Source: Pelomyxa schiedti (Eukaryota > Evosea > Pelobiontida > Pelomyxidae). From it: a DNA stretch of 64,000 nucleotides. Positions 29,064 through 41,480 of the stretch are shown here, in pieces. The notes under the pieces were generated by a model. It saw only the letters and a list, made by a program, of their open reading frames with translations, was not told the DNA's origin and searched no databases. The DNA lies in assembly GCA_020536535.1 (NCBI GenBank), contig JAHLWZ010000833.1, forward strand, positions 1-64,000. Reading direction: 5' to 3'. Both the position numbers and the translations under genes were made by a program. How positions within the stretch are numbered: the stretch's first letter is position 1; each line of letters starts with the position of its first letter.

Positions 29064-32000
29064 TCAAGAAGAAGCAAACAAAGTCTTATCAGTGAAGGCT
29101 CTGAGTGACTGATACAAGGAGGTGAGTGAGGTGGGAATGTGTGCTGTGGTATTGGCTTCAGATGTCGTAATGTCTTCCATATCATTTCGTATCGTGCACA
29201 GCTGAGTGAGCAGGGCGTCCGTCTCAACTTGCCGTGCTGTTGATGTGCTGTAGTAGGTGGGCCAGCTTTTCCCTGTGGCGAGTGAAGCAAGCCTGGAACA
29301 GATGCAACCATGTAAGGCGGGAACAGCGGCTAGAGCAACTTCTCCATCTCCGGTAATAGACAGGCATACATCGCTTTGTGCGGGATTCACTCCTCGTGAA
29401 ATTGGTTGCTGCGCCTGGTGGGTGCCAGATGAAGGGCTTAGGCGGAAATGCAGGGTACCCATTTGAGTAAGGGATGACGCGGAGAGACCAGTTGCGTCGA
29501 CACTGTTGAAGCTACGGTGAGAATAGAAGGTATGTCAATGGGATGCACACCATTGTGGAGGGAGGTGTGGTAGTAACGCAGAAAGTGGCTGCTGCGCTGA
29601 CGTCCATGGCGCCAATGAAGGACTAATCACAATGGAGAATAATGGCGTGTGCACAGAGTGCTTTACTGGCTCGGTGGCAGAGAAGAAGTCCATTAAATCG
29701 AGTTGCTGGTTGGCAATGGTGGAGGAAAGAGCTTCATTGGTCATTAAAATCGGAGGGCAGGCGGCTCCCAAGCTTGCTGAAATGGTTTTTGTTGCAGCTG
29801 AAAGGAAAAAGTTGTTAGCAATAGAATAGAAGATATCCTCCAAACCATGATAGTTGGCAGACTGGAACTGGAATTTAAGACTAACTTCCACAGTTATAGG
29901 CACATAACATTCTTTTTCAAGTTGTGCTTCAAAAGCCCTAGTTTGTTTGGTAAGAAGGCAAAATGAAGACGGTAAACTCAACCATGCTTGACCAGGAATG
30001 AGGTTGTCAATGTCGCATTCCTTGGTCATCAGTACAGATGTATTGGTATTAATTTGTACAATGCCTAGAACGGTGTCAAGGCGGAGCTGTTGTTATAGAC
30101 ATACATTTCCAGTGACCATAAGAGAGCTCAAAAGGAGACTTATTTGTCAACTGGATTGTGATGACGGGGGTTGTTACTCTTTTTGTCCCGGATGGATGCA
30201 CACTCAAAAAAGGGGCTACAGTGCATGCTAGTGAATTGGGACTTCTGAAAAATTTTCAGTTAACTGAAGAGAATAAAAAAGTGCCAGTACTTGCTGCAGA
30301 CCCCTTGCAGGATAGAGATTGCTGCCGATAATACGTCAAGTTGACTGTGGTTCCACTGTAAGTGTCAGTAACCAAGACATTAAACATTAAACTGGTAAGA
30401 GGAGGTTGCAATCACGAAGCATACGTTACTTAGTGACTGTAAAGAGTCATGCTGCTTTGCTGAACATGTTATTTCTGTCAAAGCTCTCTTCAGAAGTAAT
30501 TGACTAGGTGAGGGTATATTTCCACTAAGTGGAACGTCTCTGTGTGACTCGCTAAACTTTGTTAAAGAAATCCTTTTGTGTTGTGGTGACAAGCCTAGCT
30601 TCCTGGTTGCAACAGGTTGTTCCCAGCGAAATAACAGCAACGCCACCATTTCGCATCAATGCAATAGCATGTCCATACAATTGTTTGCTGTTTTCCCCCA
30701 AATGATACATTTGTACCAACGCAGAGAGAGGAAGAATCTTAGGCCGAATTTCTTTTATTGTGTCAACAGTGATCGTGGGCAAACAGCAGAGGGAAACTTA
30801 CGTGTAACCTCAGTTTGTGGTAAAAGATAGTCACCAGGGAATAGAGGAGCAGTATAGGCAATTCCGCGGGATACATACAGCAATGAAGACTTGATTACAT
30901 TGAGATTAAGTGCAAAGAAAACGGCACACTTACGCCAACGCAAGAAGCACTTGCAATTTCCACTGGAGTGGGAAGAAGAAATATTCGGGTGGAAGAAGCA
31001 CCCCAAAGTGCCACCCATATAACTGCCACGGTCCCAGTTTCGCTGTCAAACCAACCTTAACAATTCTGGAAAGAAAAGAGGAAACAATACCTGAGTAACA
31101 CAAGAGTGTCAGCAAGTTTTGTACTAAAGGCACTATTTGAGGTGAGGATGATACTGTGAATGCCTCCCTAAGAAACTGGGTCACTTTGCTTGAATAATGG
31201 AGAGCGCAGGGGAGTAATACTCGTCAACGTCAGGTACCTACATTGACTGATAGGGGTTGCCTCGGTTGACAGGCTGGTTGCTTAAGGGGAAGGAAATGAA
31301 GTTTGCCTTCACTATCCCCAACCAGCAAGTCAAGTCTGTCATGTGTCCTATTGAGACTGAGAAGGGATTTGGTTTAGAGAAAAATTACGTTGAAGTGGAG
31401 TTATTTATTCTATCAAGTAAAGGGGCCGACACTTGAGTCACATCAGGATACAAGGGGTCATCGATATCAGAGATGGGTGGTTTTTGTTAAGGATGGAAAA
31501 AAAGAAGATTCCAGCATTGTCACAGGGTATAAAAAGATATCTTTAAGGGCAGTGATTGTAGCAGTCTGAGAAAGCACCCAAGTTGAACAAGCAACAAAAT
31601 CGGGTCCTGATCCTGACTGTGGCTTGAACAATGTTAGGGTGCCTTCACACCCGACCACCAACCCAATTGGTGTTTGTATCAATAGAATATGTACATCATC
31701 CTAGTATACTTAATTCACAAGATTCTAAAAAGGTGACAAACTAACCTTAGGAATCTTGTGAAATGGCTGTGAGAACTGGCACATATCAACAATTGGTGGG
31801 TCAATTTGACAACGATAAATGGTTGAATTGCTGCAAGCCGCCAATATTGTTGGCTGTGAAGTCAAAGTCGAGGAGGAACTTTGTGAGGCCGAGCTCTCAC
31901 TCTTTATTCGCGGAAACAAGGTGCTTGTGTAACTAGAGCTCACTGCCGTTGCTCTGGCAGGAAGCCTAAACATGAATCACAGATGAATCACACAACAGGC

Positions 32001-32316
32001 ATCTTTAATCAGCACAAAGGAGTCGGGGCAGAGCGGCACTAACCTCCAGTTAACCACAAATCCATCACCATCCATCCCAAAGCACAGTAGAGCCCCGCAA
32101 GATGAAGCGCCGACCAAAACAACACCCCCTGTCAATGTCCCTCCACTGTTTGTAAGTTGTAAGGAAGTAAATACAACAACCAGGCTAAAAAAACCCAGAA
32201 GCAGGTAAACTTGTTACTCACGTCTTCAAAACGTACGACTTTGTCGCACTGGCCAACAACACTCGCCTAGGGTCGCTCGTGTCACCTCCGAATCTGCCAA
32301 TCACCCGGCTCTTCAT
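29064..32316 (-). CDS. Large multi-exon protein, unidentified, propeller-like N-terminus
   Basis: Not recognised. ATG 32316 begins MKSRVIGRFGGDTSDPRRVL; with LLASATKSYVLKT, GGVVLVGASSCGALLCF and DGDGFVVNW this looks like the first blades of a propeller. Further blades: TILAACSNSTIYRCQ, PIGLVVGCEGTLTLF and LDLLVGDSEGKLHFLPL (31270-31360). The middle is helical (VTQFLREAFTVSSS, ALVQMYHLGENSKQLYGHAIAL). The C-terminal third has beta-rich stretches such as TVEVSLKFQFQSA and then low-complexity sequence ending FTDKTLFASS at 29064. The overall plan, propeller then helices then beta domain, recalls trafficking-coat or BBS-type proteins, but no motif is decisive. Exon count is high and several joins are unresolved; it might be two genes. 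Confidence 0.55.
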
Positions 32317-32579
32317 CGTTTTTTGATTGACAAAGTGGCTTGGACACTGTGAATACACTTAGCAAATCGATATTGATCTGCTGAGTGAGCACGGGTGCCA
32401 ATCCTGGGTTTTTTAGGTTATGTGGCAGACAAACGCTTATAAAGTGGAGGCAGGGGTATGATGTCTTTGTTTGAAAAAGTTTGTACAGTCCACTTTGTTG
32501 GCTTTCTCTTTTGAAGAATTGCCCAACATAAACAAAACTGGTGTCACATCACATTCCAGAATTGGAACGCACACAAAAC

Positions 32580-35078
32580 TCATGGATCATTTACACACAG
32601 GGTGTCATCCAGGACAGTAGACAATGAAGCACCCTCCCTGATTCTCTTGGCGTTGGCAGCAAGTGCACGCTCATTCAAATCAGCCAGCACAGTGTCCACG
32701 CACTCAGCCACAATGAGGCTTGCCGGTCTGTCTGGTTCCGCTGCAACCCGCTGCATCACAAGCTTATGGGAAGTGAAGTTAGCCACAGAAAAAGTTGTGG
32801 TTTGAGTTTGTGTGGTTTGAGGGCTAATATTATAATGTATGAGCGAATTAGGGTTAGAAAATTAGCCAGCACACACCATATGGAGGCGTTGTAAAGCCAG
32901 AGCCCAGGAGATTCCAAATGCGGTTTGGTTGGTTTGCTCGGATCCAGCCACGAGCTTCAGGGTAGATGCGAGCTTATTCATGAAAGATTTGTGTTGTGAT
33001 TGGGGAAGCTCCGCTCCGTCAACAACCACTTCCGGCGCAGGCTGCTTATTGACATCTAAGTCCCTGTGTTTTGCCAGAAGAAGTGTTTGGTTAAGGGAAA
33101 TTGTGGGACTGAAAGTTTTCCACACCAGATTTTACACAGGCGGCTGAGCATTTGCAGTGACGCTTTCTGTACTTCTATTTGCTCTGTATTTTGTTCGCTG
33201 TACTCTGGTGAAATAATAGTGAGACAGGAGTAGGAGGAAATGATATCCGGACCTAGAATGATTCCCTTGCTTTTCATTGTTTTTAGATGCATCGAGACTT
33301 GTTGTGCTGCGACAAACGATTCTCGAACGGTTTCTACTTTGTTTGAGATAAAGTTCTCCAAATCATCAATGTACCTGGTAGATACAACTTGGTGGCCTCA
33401 ATTAACTCCTTATTTGGGATAAGTGGGATGGAAAAGAGTTAACTGTAAATACCTTCAAGCCACTGTTTGGCTTGTGCAGAGCTCCAGAGAAATTACACGT
33501 TTCACAGCGCCATTTTTTCCTTCTTCTCCAAATTGAGATATCATCAGAATCTAGTTGAAGTTGGTCTACAACCAACTGCAAATAAATTGGAATGTTACTG
33601 CATTTGGGGCACCTCTCAATGTCCTCTATGCATGCAGTTGATGCAACAGTAATGAAAATTCCTGAGAGAAATCCAGAGCGTGAGTTTTCATAGCCCGCAT
33701 TTCCCAACATACCGATTATTTTGCTATCAAGGTTGAGATTCTCCAAAACTTGTTTCATAAGCTCAAGTTCTGGAGATCCACATAAATCCGCTTTGTTGAG
33801 AACAAAGGCGATTGGAATTCCCGCAAAGGTCTCCTTGCATAATCTTTTTGGAAAAAAACAACCAAATAAATAAAAAGGGAGTAGAAAATCAGATGTCAGG
33901 AGAATGGACTTTGGGAAAGATAAAGCGCACTTGGCTTCAAAGGGCAGAAGCCTGCAAACTGTACAGTCAATAACATACCAGACAACATGGATGGCATTTC
34001 TCACAAATTGTTGTGTTGTCCTGATAAAACCCTCAGCGGTATCCATCTCAATACCCTAGTTGCTATTACACTACCGTTACAATATCATAACTCGGAAACC
34101 TTTGAGTCATAAACAAGGACAGGTGTCTCGTATCCTGATACTGAAGCAGGTGAGGAGCTGGAGGAAGTGGAGAGTGCAGGACCAAATGCCATATTCATGA
34201 CACTAGTTTTTCCAACTCCTGCGTGGGAATGTAAATTAAATGCCATGATTTTTTTTTTTTCAAAAAAAAAAAAAAGGACAACCTTTTCGCCCAACTACAA
34301 GTATATTTGGTTTCAGTTGCTGCGATGTTATCTCGTCAAATGTTTTACATAGCACAGACTCCAATGCTGGCATTTGGAAGCCTATTATGTATTAATCCTA
34401 ATTTACTGGTACTACGAGTCAAACCTGGACCCTCCAATGCTACAGAATTAGTGGTAGCAGTTCCAGTGCTAGCTGATCCAACATTTAAAGGTGTAACAAT
34501 ACCTAATTAAAACCAAGGGGTTATTTTCGAAGCCCTTGCAAATCACAAAAGTACCCAAAAATAAGAACACAAACCCATAACTCAAAAAAAGGAAGGCTTG
34601 TTCCACGAAGTAGTAATAGCATACCCGAAGGTTGTACAGAAGCACTGCCAGATTGCGTGCCAGGCAGCCCGACGTTGCTCCCTGGCGGCACCGACGACAC
34701 GCCAACCCACATCGTCGTCGTGGCCATCGACGTCGTGGTTGCTGTGCCGCCTCCTCCCATAATCGCGGTGATGGGCGCGGACAATACGCCGGGCGTCTGT
34801 TGCTGCTGCTGCGCGGGCTGCTGCTGGGCGATGGCACTGGTTATTATGGGGCTGGGGTTTGCGGGAGGGATCGACGCCGACGAGGACGAAGAAGACGTGG
34901 AGGAGGACGAAGAAGAGGACGACGACGCCGTGGTCGTGGGCGCGGACGACGATGCAACCCCCGTGATGCTGGTGCTCACGACGGAAGAAGGAGGCGCAGT
35001 GGTTGGGGCCACCTTATCCGCCGACGACAGCGCCGGAGGTATCGTCATCTCGCTCACACGAAACTGCGACGACGCCAT
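32580..35078 (-). CDS. P-loop GTPase with low-complexity N-terminus and zinc-ribbon-like Cys pairs
   Basis: ATG 35078 (MASSQFRVSEMTIPP) opens a Ser/Thr/Pro/Gln-rich leader encoded by GC-rich DNA. The G domain follows: PNILVVGRKGVGKTS (P-loop split by an intron at about 34203-34268), MNMAFGPALS, GIEMDTAEGFIRTTQQFV (switch II-like), VVWYVIDC, and the G4 motif FVLNKADLCG (33770-33800). Downstream, ERCPKCSNIPIYL and WRCETCNFSG place two CxxC pairs about 35 residues apart, which could bind zinc. The C-terminal half is helical (VETVRESFVAAQQVSMHL) and ends LDDTLCVNDP at TGA 32580-32582. No subfamily name is assigned; the long switch II loop and NKAD motif suit a membrane- or septin-like TRAFAC GTPase better than a Ras-type one. 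Confidence 0.75.
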
Positions 35079-35264
35079 TGGGGTATGATATGTACCAATA
35101 GCGAAGGAACCGCGAAGGCCAATCGAGAAAAAAAAAAAAAAAACCAAAGGAAGAGGGGAAAAAAGGCCAAAAAAATAAAGCCGAAGCTTAGTGTAAACAA
35201 CATTAAAAGTGCACGAACGAGATGATCGGTGCCCAATAATTAACAGTGATTCCCCTGCATCCGC

Positions 35265-35831
35265 TCAACTGTCCAACTGTACAAGGAGTGAGACGAGGGC
35301 CTCAGTGGCATCCTTCAAGTAGCCATCACGCAATAGGTTTCGAGCCTGAGGCAGATCAGTCTCGGCCAGGGTCAGCACCCAAGCGATGGCGTCGTGGAAT
35401 GCCACGTGCTTCGCATAAACGTCTTTCCAGGAGGGCTTTGGGGGAGGCCCCAATGTCCCACCGGTGGCCGGCGATTTTCTGTGGGTCACTCTTACGGAAT
35501 GGGAAGTGCTGACTGGGGTCCCGTTCATGGCCTTTTCCAACCAACATCCAAATTCACAGTGCTGGTAGTCTTTGGCCTTTTTCTTCATTTGCATAAGGGC
35601 GTCTTTTGGTTGACCCTCCCTGTATGATGATGTTAAGAACCAACAGTAATGAGTGCGGCTCTGTACCTTGAACCCCCAACTTCTAGTAGGAGTTTGCTGA
35701 TCCACTGTCTGTGGAGTTCAATAGCGCGTTTGATGTCTGGTTTGGGGGGCGGCTAGCAGGAGGTGAGACGTGTAGTGTATGGTACTATCTACCTGTTCTT
35801 GCTGCGTTCTTACAGAGGCAGTACAACCCAT
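35265..35831 (-). CDS. CZB-like zinc-binding domain protein with N-terminal MGC motif
   Basis: Three exons, 35831-35793, 35752-35667 and 35619-35265, join in frame to 159 residues. The N-terminus MGCTASVRT fits N-myristoylation at Gly2 with palmitoylation at Cys3, so peripheral membrane attachment is likely. The body matches the CZB (chemoreceptor zinc-binding) pattern: HRQW with His27, HCEFGCWLE with Cys63 (the CxFGxWL signature), and KHVAFHD with His113 and His117. These are the expected four ligands, with a longer than usual Cys-to-His spacing caused by a Gly/Pro/Ser-rich insert. CZB domains are known mainly from bacterial chemoreceptors and diguanylate cyclases, where they sense zinc or oxidants. 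Both introns (40 and 47 bases) look like the host's, so this is not contamination. Function here is inferred only. Confidence 0.8.
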
Positions 35832-36562
35832 GGGTGATGAGAGAATAACTGGGAACAAGTGGGTTTAATTTAACTGAAGACCGAAGTTCTCATCCACTGT
35901 TTGCAGGCGGTGAAAAATGTCCCGTCTAACGGAGCTGAACATTCGGCTTTATGCTGACGAAAGAGGAAGAAAACATCACAATCAAGGGTGGCTCGTCCCT
36001 TTACTTGGCAAATAAGGCATAGACGACAGAATCCTGGAAATTTCGAAATGTCTCAGATTTACAGATGTGGAACCCCGAGACGGAATGAGCTTGGATTTTA
36101 GCTGGGTGATCACATCAGGGAGTTTTGAGCTGAACTACAACTCGCTTTGGTGGAGCATACTCTGTCAATGAGAAATTCTTTGTTACAAGACTGGCAAAAA
36201 ATTTTTCGTTTTTAGTCTGTCAGCTTTTTTTTTTTTGTTGGGCTGTGGGATGGAAGATTTGAAATAGTGTCAGGCAGTGCCTGTGTGATGCCTACCTACT
36301 GATGGAGAGGAGCCCTTTTAGCAGATTCCATTCCACAAGGTGGATCTTTCCTGCGTCAGAGCCCATAAATGGGGTTGTGGTTTGTGCCGAGCTTTCAGTC
36401 TGGGGAAAAAGTGTCAATCAAAAAAAGGCAACAGGCAATGCCTGGTGGCGGCTGGTTAATGTGTAAGGTGCGTAAAAACAAACAAACAAGCAAACCCAAA
36501 CAATTAAATCCCCTGCTCATAGCCCAACGCGGTAAAGGGAAGAAACTTGCTTAGAATCGGGA
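35832..36562. other. Intergenic region, divergent
   Basis: About 730 bases between the CZB gene and the PqiA-like gene, which are read away from each other. No frame gives a recognisable protein; a T-run lies at 36226-36236. It presumably holds both promoters. I see no repeat or RNA gene in it. Confidence 0.4.
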
Positions 36563-39500
36563 ATGATCTTGCTGCGATTTTCGCTTTTCTTTTTTCTTCT
36601 GGGATTCCCACTATCTCTCCTTTCTTCTGCTGCAGGTGTTTATTTATCCAAAGAGTTAGAATCACTCCCAATTCTTACTCACCTTTCCTAGCACAAAGTA
36701 CTCCAGAAGGTGAATGTGGAGTGAGGTGCTGGCTGGATAATTTGATTGTAGTGATTCCTGATCAGCAAGCAGAATTCAATTATACCATTGCTCGTGTGCT
36801 GCATGAAGTTAGTGTGAATTTGACATCCATAAAATGCAGCCTGTCATCCCTTGGGCCTGTTTCTTCTACCACGAGGCAAGAATTCTCGGTTCCTTCCGGT
36901 GATCAGATTGGATTTCTGAGCCTGCAAATGAGAAATGTGAGCCTGGAATGCAGTGCTGTCTTTAACATGACAAACACCCATAATGGGAAAAGCACTCACG
37001 AGAATGGATTGGCTAATGCTGTTCTGTCTGAAATGGATGCTGAACTCACTCTGACTCTGACGCGACCGGGGTCAACCTGTTCTCAGGCCCTGATCGCCGG
37101 GGTAGAGCACTGCAATATATCACAGCCAAACCTCACTGTGACTACTGTCCCCGAGCCGGCATCCTCTTCAAGTACAACAGTAACCTCGGAGTTGCTTTAC
37201 CAGGCCATGAACTCTCTCTTTGGACTGCAGTTTAATATCTGTGGTATCGTGTCAAATATCATTTCCACCAATGTGTCCGCTGGGATGTCTGATATCCACT
37301 CCAAGTTGGAGACAGCGGCAGCACCAAGACCGCCACCATTTATTTCCTCTCCAGACGAGGGAGCCTTGGATTTAAACACGTCTCCATTTCTGAATGCCAT
37401 CCAGTACGTGGCAAATGACTTCATTGGAACTGATGGAATAGTTGGCTTGAACTTCGTGTTTTCGAAGTTAACTAATGGCACAGGTTTCGTTCAGCCATAT
37501 TGCAGTTTATCAACTCACCTTTGACTATAGGTTACCTCAACATCAGTAGTGGGGATTCCAACAGAACTTTCACAGTGGTCGTTCCAAACTTTGGTTCTGT
37601 TGAGGTGAAAATGAAGAAAATTTGGATTGGAGGGCTGGACAGCTGGAATTTGTTTGACGTACTCGAACCTCTTGATGCCTATACCCTCTGGTCTGGAGTA
37701 GCACTCAAGTCATTTGCAATTGGCGCAGAAATTGAAATTTCCTTGGATATTGTAAACTCCTCATACATAGTTGACCCCTATATATTGGAAGAGTCGATTA
37801 CATTGTCAGTCGAACTGTCGCAGATAAATATATCCTCAGTGATGGATGTAGCTCTGTATCTTGAAAGAGCCGAAAGTTATACTAACTCCCAGTGCCGTGA
37901 CATAGGATGCTTCATAGCATTATTTGAGGAAAACCAAACAGCACTTGTTAACATCATTTTGAACATGTCTGATGTGGATATGGCTGTAAAATTAAACAGT
38001 GGTGGTTCTGATAGTGATGATATTGATAAGTTAGTGAATGACCTTGCAGTATGGTTCATAAGCTCTTTCATAGACTGCGCTCCCGATGTTGTGAGTGGAA
38101 TTGCAGCGGGACCAGTCCTCACCGCTGTCAACTCAGAAATTACTACTGTCCTGTCAGATTCCGAATGTGAGCCTAAAGCTGATGCACGAGGTAGTATGGA
38201 ACTACCAAATCCCTATTCTACATTCGGCTCTGCTTTTGGCGCTGTAGTTGCTTTTGTGGTACTAGTATGCATTGGAATTTATGTCGATGGCTACTTGAAA
38301 TCCAGAGTTCAAATAAAAACTATTGTCCCTAGTGAATCTGAGATCATTACTCAAGACGGTTCAGCACCAAAGTACCAAGACGCAATATCTTCCCCACGGG
38401 CTGAGAAGGCTCCACTGCTGGAAAAAGGATCGAAGACAGAGCCTACCCCAAGTGGTCCATGCCTACTGTTGCATCCCAAACTCCATGGAATTGTGAGATA
38501 CGGCATTCCTGGCCTGATTATGCTCACAGCAGTAATGCTGATCTCCGGGAATACCTCAGGTGGTGCTCAGGTCATTCTGGTCGTAGTCACAAGCACAAAG
38601 CGCATTATTTCCTTTGACCCTATCTTTATATTTACCTTAGGAAACAGTATTCGAGTAAGCAAATTTCAATCAATCAGTACTCCAGCTAACCCTTCCAACA
38701 GGATATGTGGGAAGCTGGAATATGGCCCCTTTCCTTGCTGATTGCCGTTTTCTCTGGTGCTTGGCCTTATTTAAAACTGCTGTTAATGTTTGGCGGCTGG
38801 ATTGCTCCCGCTTGGATCCTTTCTGTAAAAAGGCGAGAACTCTTGCTGATGATCTTAGGTACTTTCAATGACGGATAACGTAAGGTCTCACACCCATCCT
38901 AGATGCACTTGGAAAGTGGTCTCTTATTGACTCCTACGTGATGATTCTCACCTTGGTTGGCTTTAATCTGAAAATCGAAATGCCTGTCCATGAAACAGAA
39001 ATGTACGAGCCCTCTGGCGACTTTGTCATTGAAGTAGTCGTGGAACCTCTTTACGGTTTTACGATATATATCCTTGCGACAGCTGTGTCTCTCACGTTAT
39101 CCCACATAATTGTTGCGTTGCATAGATATAGCGAGGGTACTGCTAAAAGCAGTGAACCACAGGGCAAAGACGGGAATCCTCCCTCAGCGTGCAATGCCCT
39201 TTGCGTTACAGCTTTGCCATCAAGGAGCATAAGAGCCCGAGTTGCCTTTGCAGTCACTGTTGGGGTGCTGATCACCTTTGCCTTGGTTCTTCTCCTTATG
39301 GGGATTATTTATCCCTCTTTCAAGTACGTGTTTGGCGGTGCCGTGGGGTGGTTCCTTACTGCTACTGGGCAGCCCATTGAGGCAGAATACTCTGTCCTTT
39401 CACTCACCAGAGCAATTCCGCGCAGTACGTGCGGTCTCAAGATGGCTGCCACCAGAGTTATTCAGGTGGTTTTTGCAACTACATCCATATTTGCACCACT

Positions 39501-40017
39501 TGGCCACCTTGTTTCTCTGGTCATACTTTGGTTCATGCCAATGTCAGTTCGAGCCCAGAGAGGCTGGTACACACTTTGTGAAGTTCTCAATGCCTGGTCG
39601 TCAATTGATGTAAGTATTCCAATAAGAATAATAAATGTGCTCAACAACAAAACATCACGAATTATGTATTACCCAATAACATTACATATTAAATACTTTT
39701 GGCAAGTGCACTCACCCAAGACCCATTTTTAAAAATGTAAATAGGTATTCATCGTGGCCATAATCACGGCGCTTCTGGAAATACAGCAATTCGCGCAATT
39801 CATCGTCGCCGGGCCGTGCGGCGGCGTCAACGTAATTCTGGAGGACCACCTGGGCGACGGCGCCACGTGCTTCGACGTCGACGCCAAGCTGCTGAGCGGG
39901 TGCTGGCTTCTGTTCGGAGCCTGCGTGGTGTATGGAGTAACCTCGGTCTGGGTCATGAGGGTGTGTCACCAGGCCTTGCTGGGAGGCAGGGGTAGGACCC
40001 CTACCTCTGTCAACTAA
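36563..40017 (+). CDS. PqiA-like multi-pass membrane protein with large secreted N-terminal domain
   Basis: ATG 36563 encodes a clear signal peptide (LLRFSLFFFLLGFPLSLL), continuing after an intron as AAAQSTPEGECG. A glycosylated, cysteine-containing ectodomain of roughly 500 residues follows, with helices like ICGIVSNIISTNVSAGM and DLAVWFISSFIDCAPDVV that recall BPI/LBP-type lipid-binding folds (weak). A membrane span (FGAVVAFVVLVCIGIYV) ends it. The C-terminal half has two units resembling bacterial PqiA: WPLSLLIAVFSGAWPYLKLL, RRELLLMILDALGKWSLID, and later LCEVLNAWSSID followed by VFIVAIITALLEIQQF. Bacterial PqiA works with MCE proteins in lipid transport between membranes. Stop TAA is at 40015-40017. 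Introns near 37486-37532, 38652-38702, 38857-38900 and 39610-39745; the last exon is unusually GC-rich. Confidence 0.75.
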
Positions 40018-41480
40018 CCCTGGGGGGCGTTATGGGGCTTGGGTCTGGTCACTCCGTCTGGGAGTGGCACTCTCTGCCAATGGCTACAACCACAATAAGT
40101 GATGGATGTATTAATACTTGCATTTTTGATCTTTGGTTTTCTCCTTCTTGTCATGGGTGTGATTGACCAACTGGATCATGGGGGGCAAAGTGAAGGTCAG
40201 TGTTTTGCTCTCTGATAAACCAAGGGTGAAGAGAGTGAGGACAGCACCAAGGTTTTTTTTACCACTTCTGAGGAGAAGGTTCACCTGTGGGCAGAAGATT
40301 TTTGTACCAAAGCTATGCAAGGAGAAATTGGAGATCTCTTCCAATCAATCTACCTCTTTTGCCACTAATGTCTCAACAACCTCCTGACTCTGAGGTGGAA
40401 AACATCATTACTTACTGTGGAGAGAAAAACACCATGAGGGCCAACAGCAGTGACTCTGAGAGTAATGGTGCAAAAGGATCTAAGAGAGGCTTCCAAGAAC
40501 AGATATGAGGGGCATGGCACCTGCTCCTGCTGGTACTTATCTCATAAGGCAATGAACTCCAAAGTGTGGGAAGTATGTATTCTTCATAGCTTGTGCTGTG
40601 GGACTTACCTTGATAGGATTTTAAACCTGTTCTATCATAGTGGAAACTGTGATTGAGGCAAATGCCTGGTGTTGGAACTACACCTGGGCTTAAAAAACAA
40701 GCAAAATCAGAAGCAAAGACCATTGAATATCCACAACCAAAGAAATCATTCTGCACTAATTATGAGCCTCTTCACCATTTGGTCAGATAACCAGTTTCAA
40801 GCAGCTAAAAAAAGCTCTTGTTTCCTTCCTGTGTAACTGAAAGTTTATTTGCTGGGTTGTTGTATACAATGTTCAAGGTTGTAAACTTGTTACATGCACA
40901 GTAATGAATGTAATTCACCAGATTCCAATTTGAAGATTGTGCTCTTGCTGTGTACCAATAGCTCCACCACCTCTAAGAGATGATGACATACATCCTACCA
41001 ACAAGTACTGTACAGTACAAGTGTTCAAGAAGTACCTCAAACTCCACCTTCTGTGACAACAACAACTTCAGTGCTAAAACCACCAAAAACCACAGTTTTT
41101 TTTTGTTTTAACTGTTTATAGAATATCTGGGGATTTCTCATTTCTCTTCTGAATTGCTGGTGACATTACAAGCTGCACTGTGAGACACAGACCTACAGCT
41201 TGCAGGAAAGTCATCTGCAAATGCACAAAGGAAAGCCATCTCTGACTGGGCTGCAAAAACTGGAAACATGGAAACAACAAAAACAGTGGTGGCTTCTATC
41301 AAAGAAAAGCAAGCACAAGCTGTTCCTCAGCAACAGTCATGCAAATGCAGACCTTTAGCTTCACAAGTGGCACCCATTCCCAAGGAGACTGCCACAGCAC
41401 CTCAGCCAAAACAACCCCAAAAGCGTTAAAACCTTGGCTCCAGACCACAATGATACAACCAACTTGAAAACCAGTGTCCT
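40018..41480. other. Gene-poor stretch at the left edge of the repeat island
   Basis: No gene recognised. Open frames are short and low in quality on both strands. Base composition is A-rich compared with neighbouring coding DNA, which suits decayed mobile DNA. No terminal repeats could be paired by eye. Confidence 0.4.

Noticed and set aside
34632-35225. Plus-strand Arg/Gly-rich frame of almost 200 codons
   Set aside because: Antisense to the low-complexity first exon of the GTPase gene.
35265-40017. Bacterial contamination as source of the CZB and PqiA-like genes
   Set aside because: Both contain several short GT-AG introns, a eukaryotic acylation or signal peptide context, and lie between ordinary eukaryotic genes.
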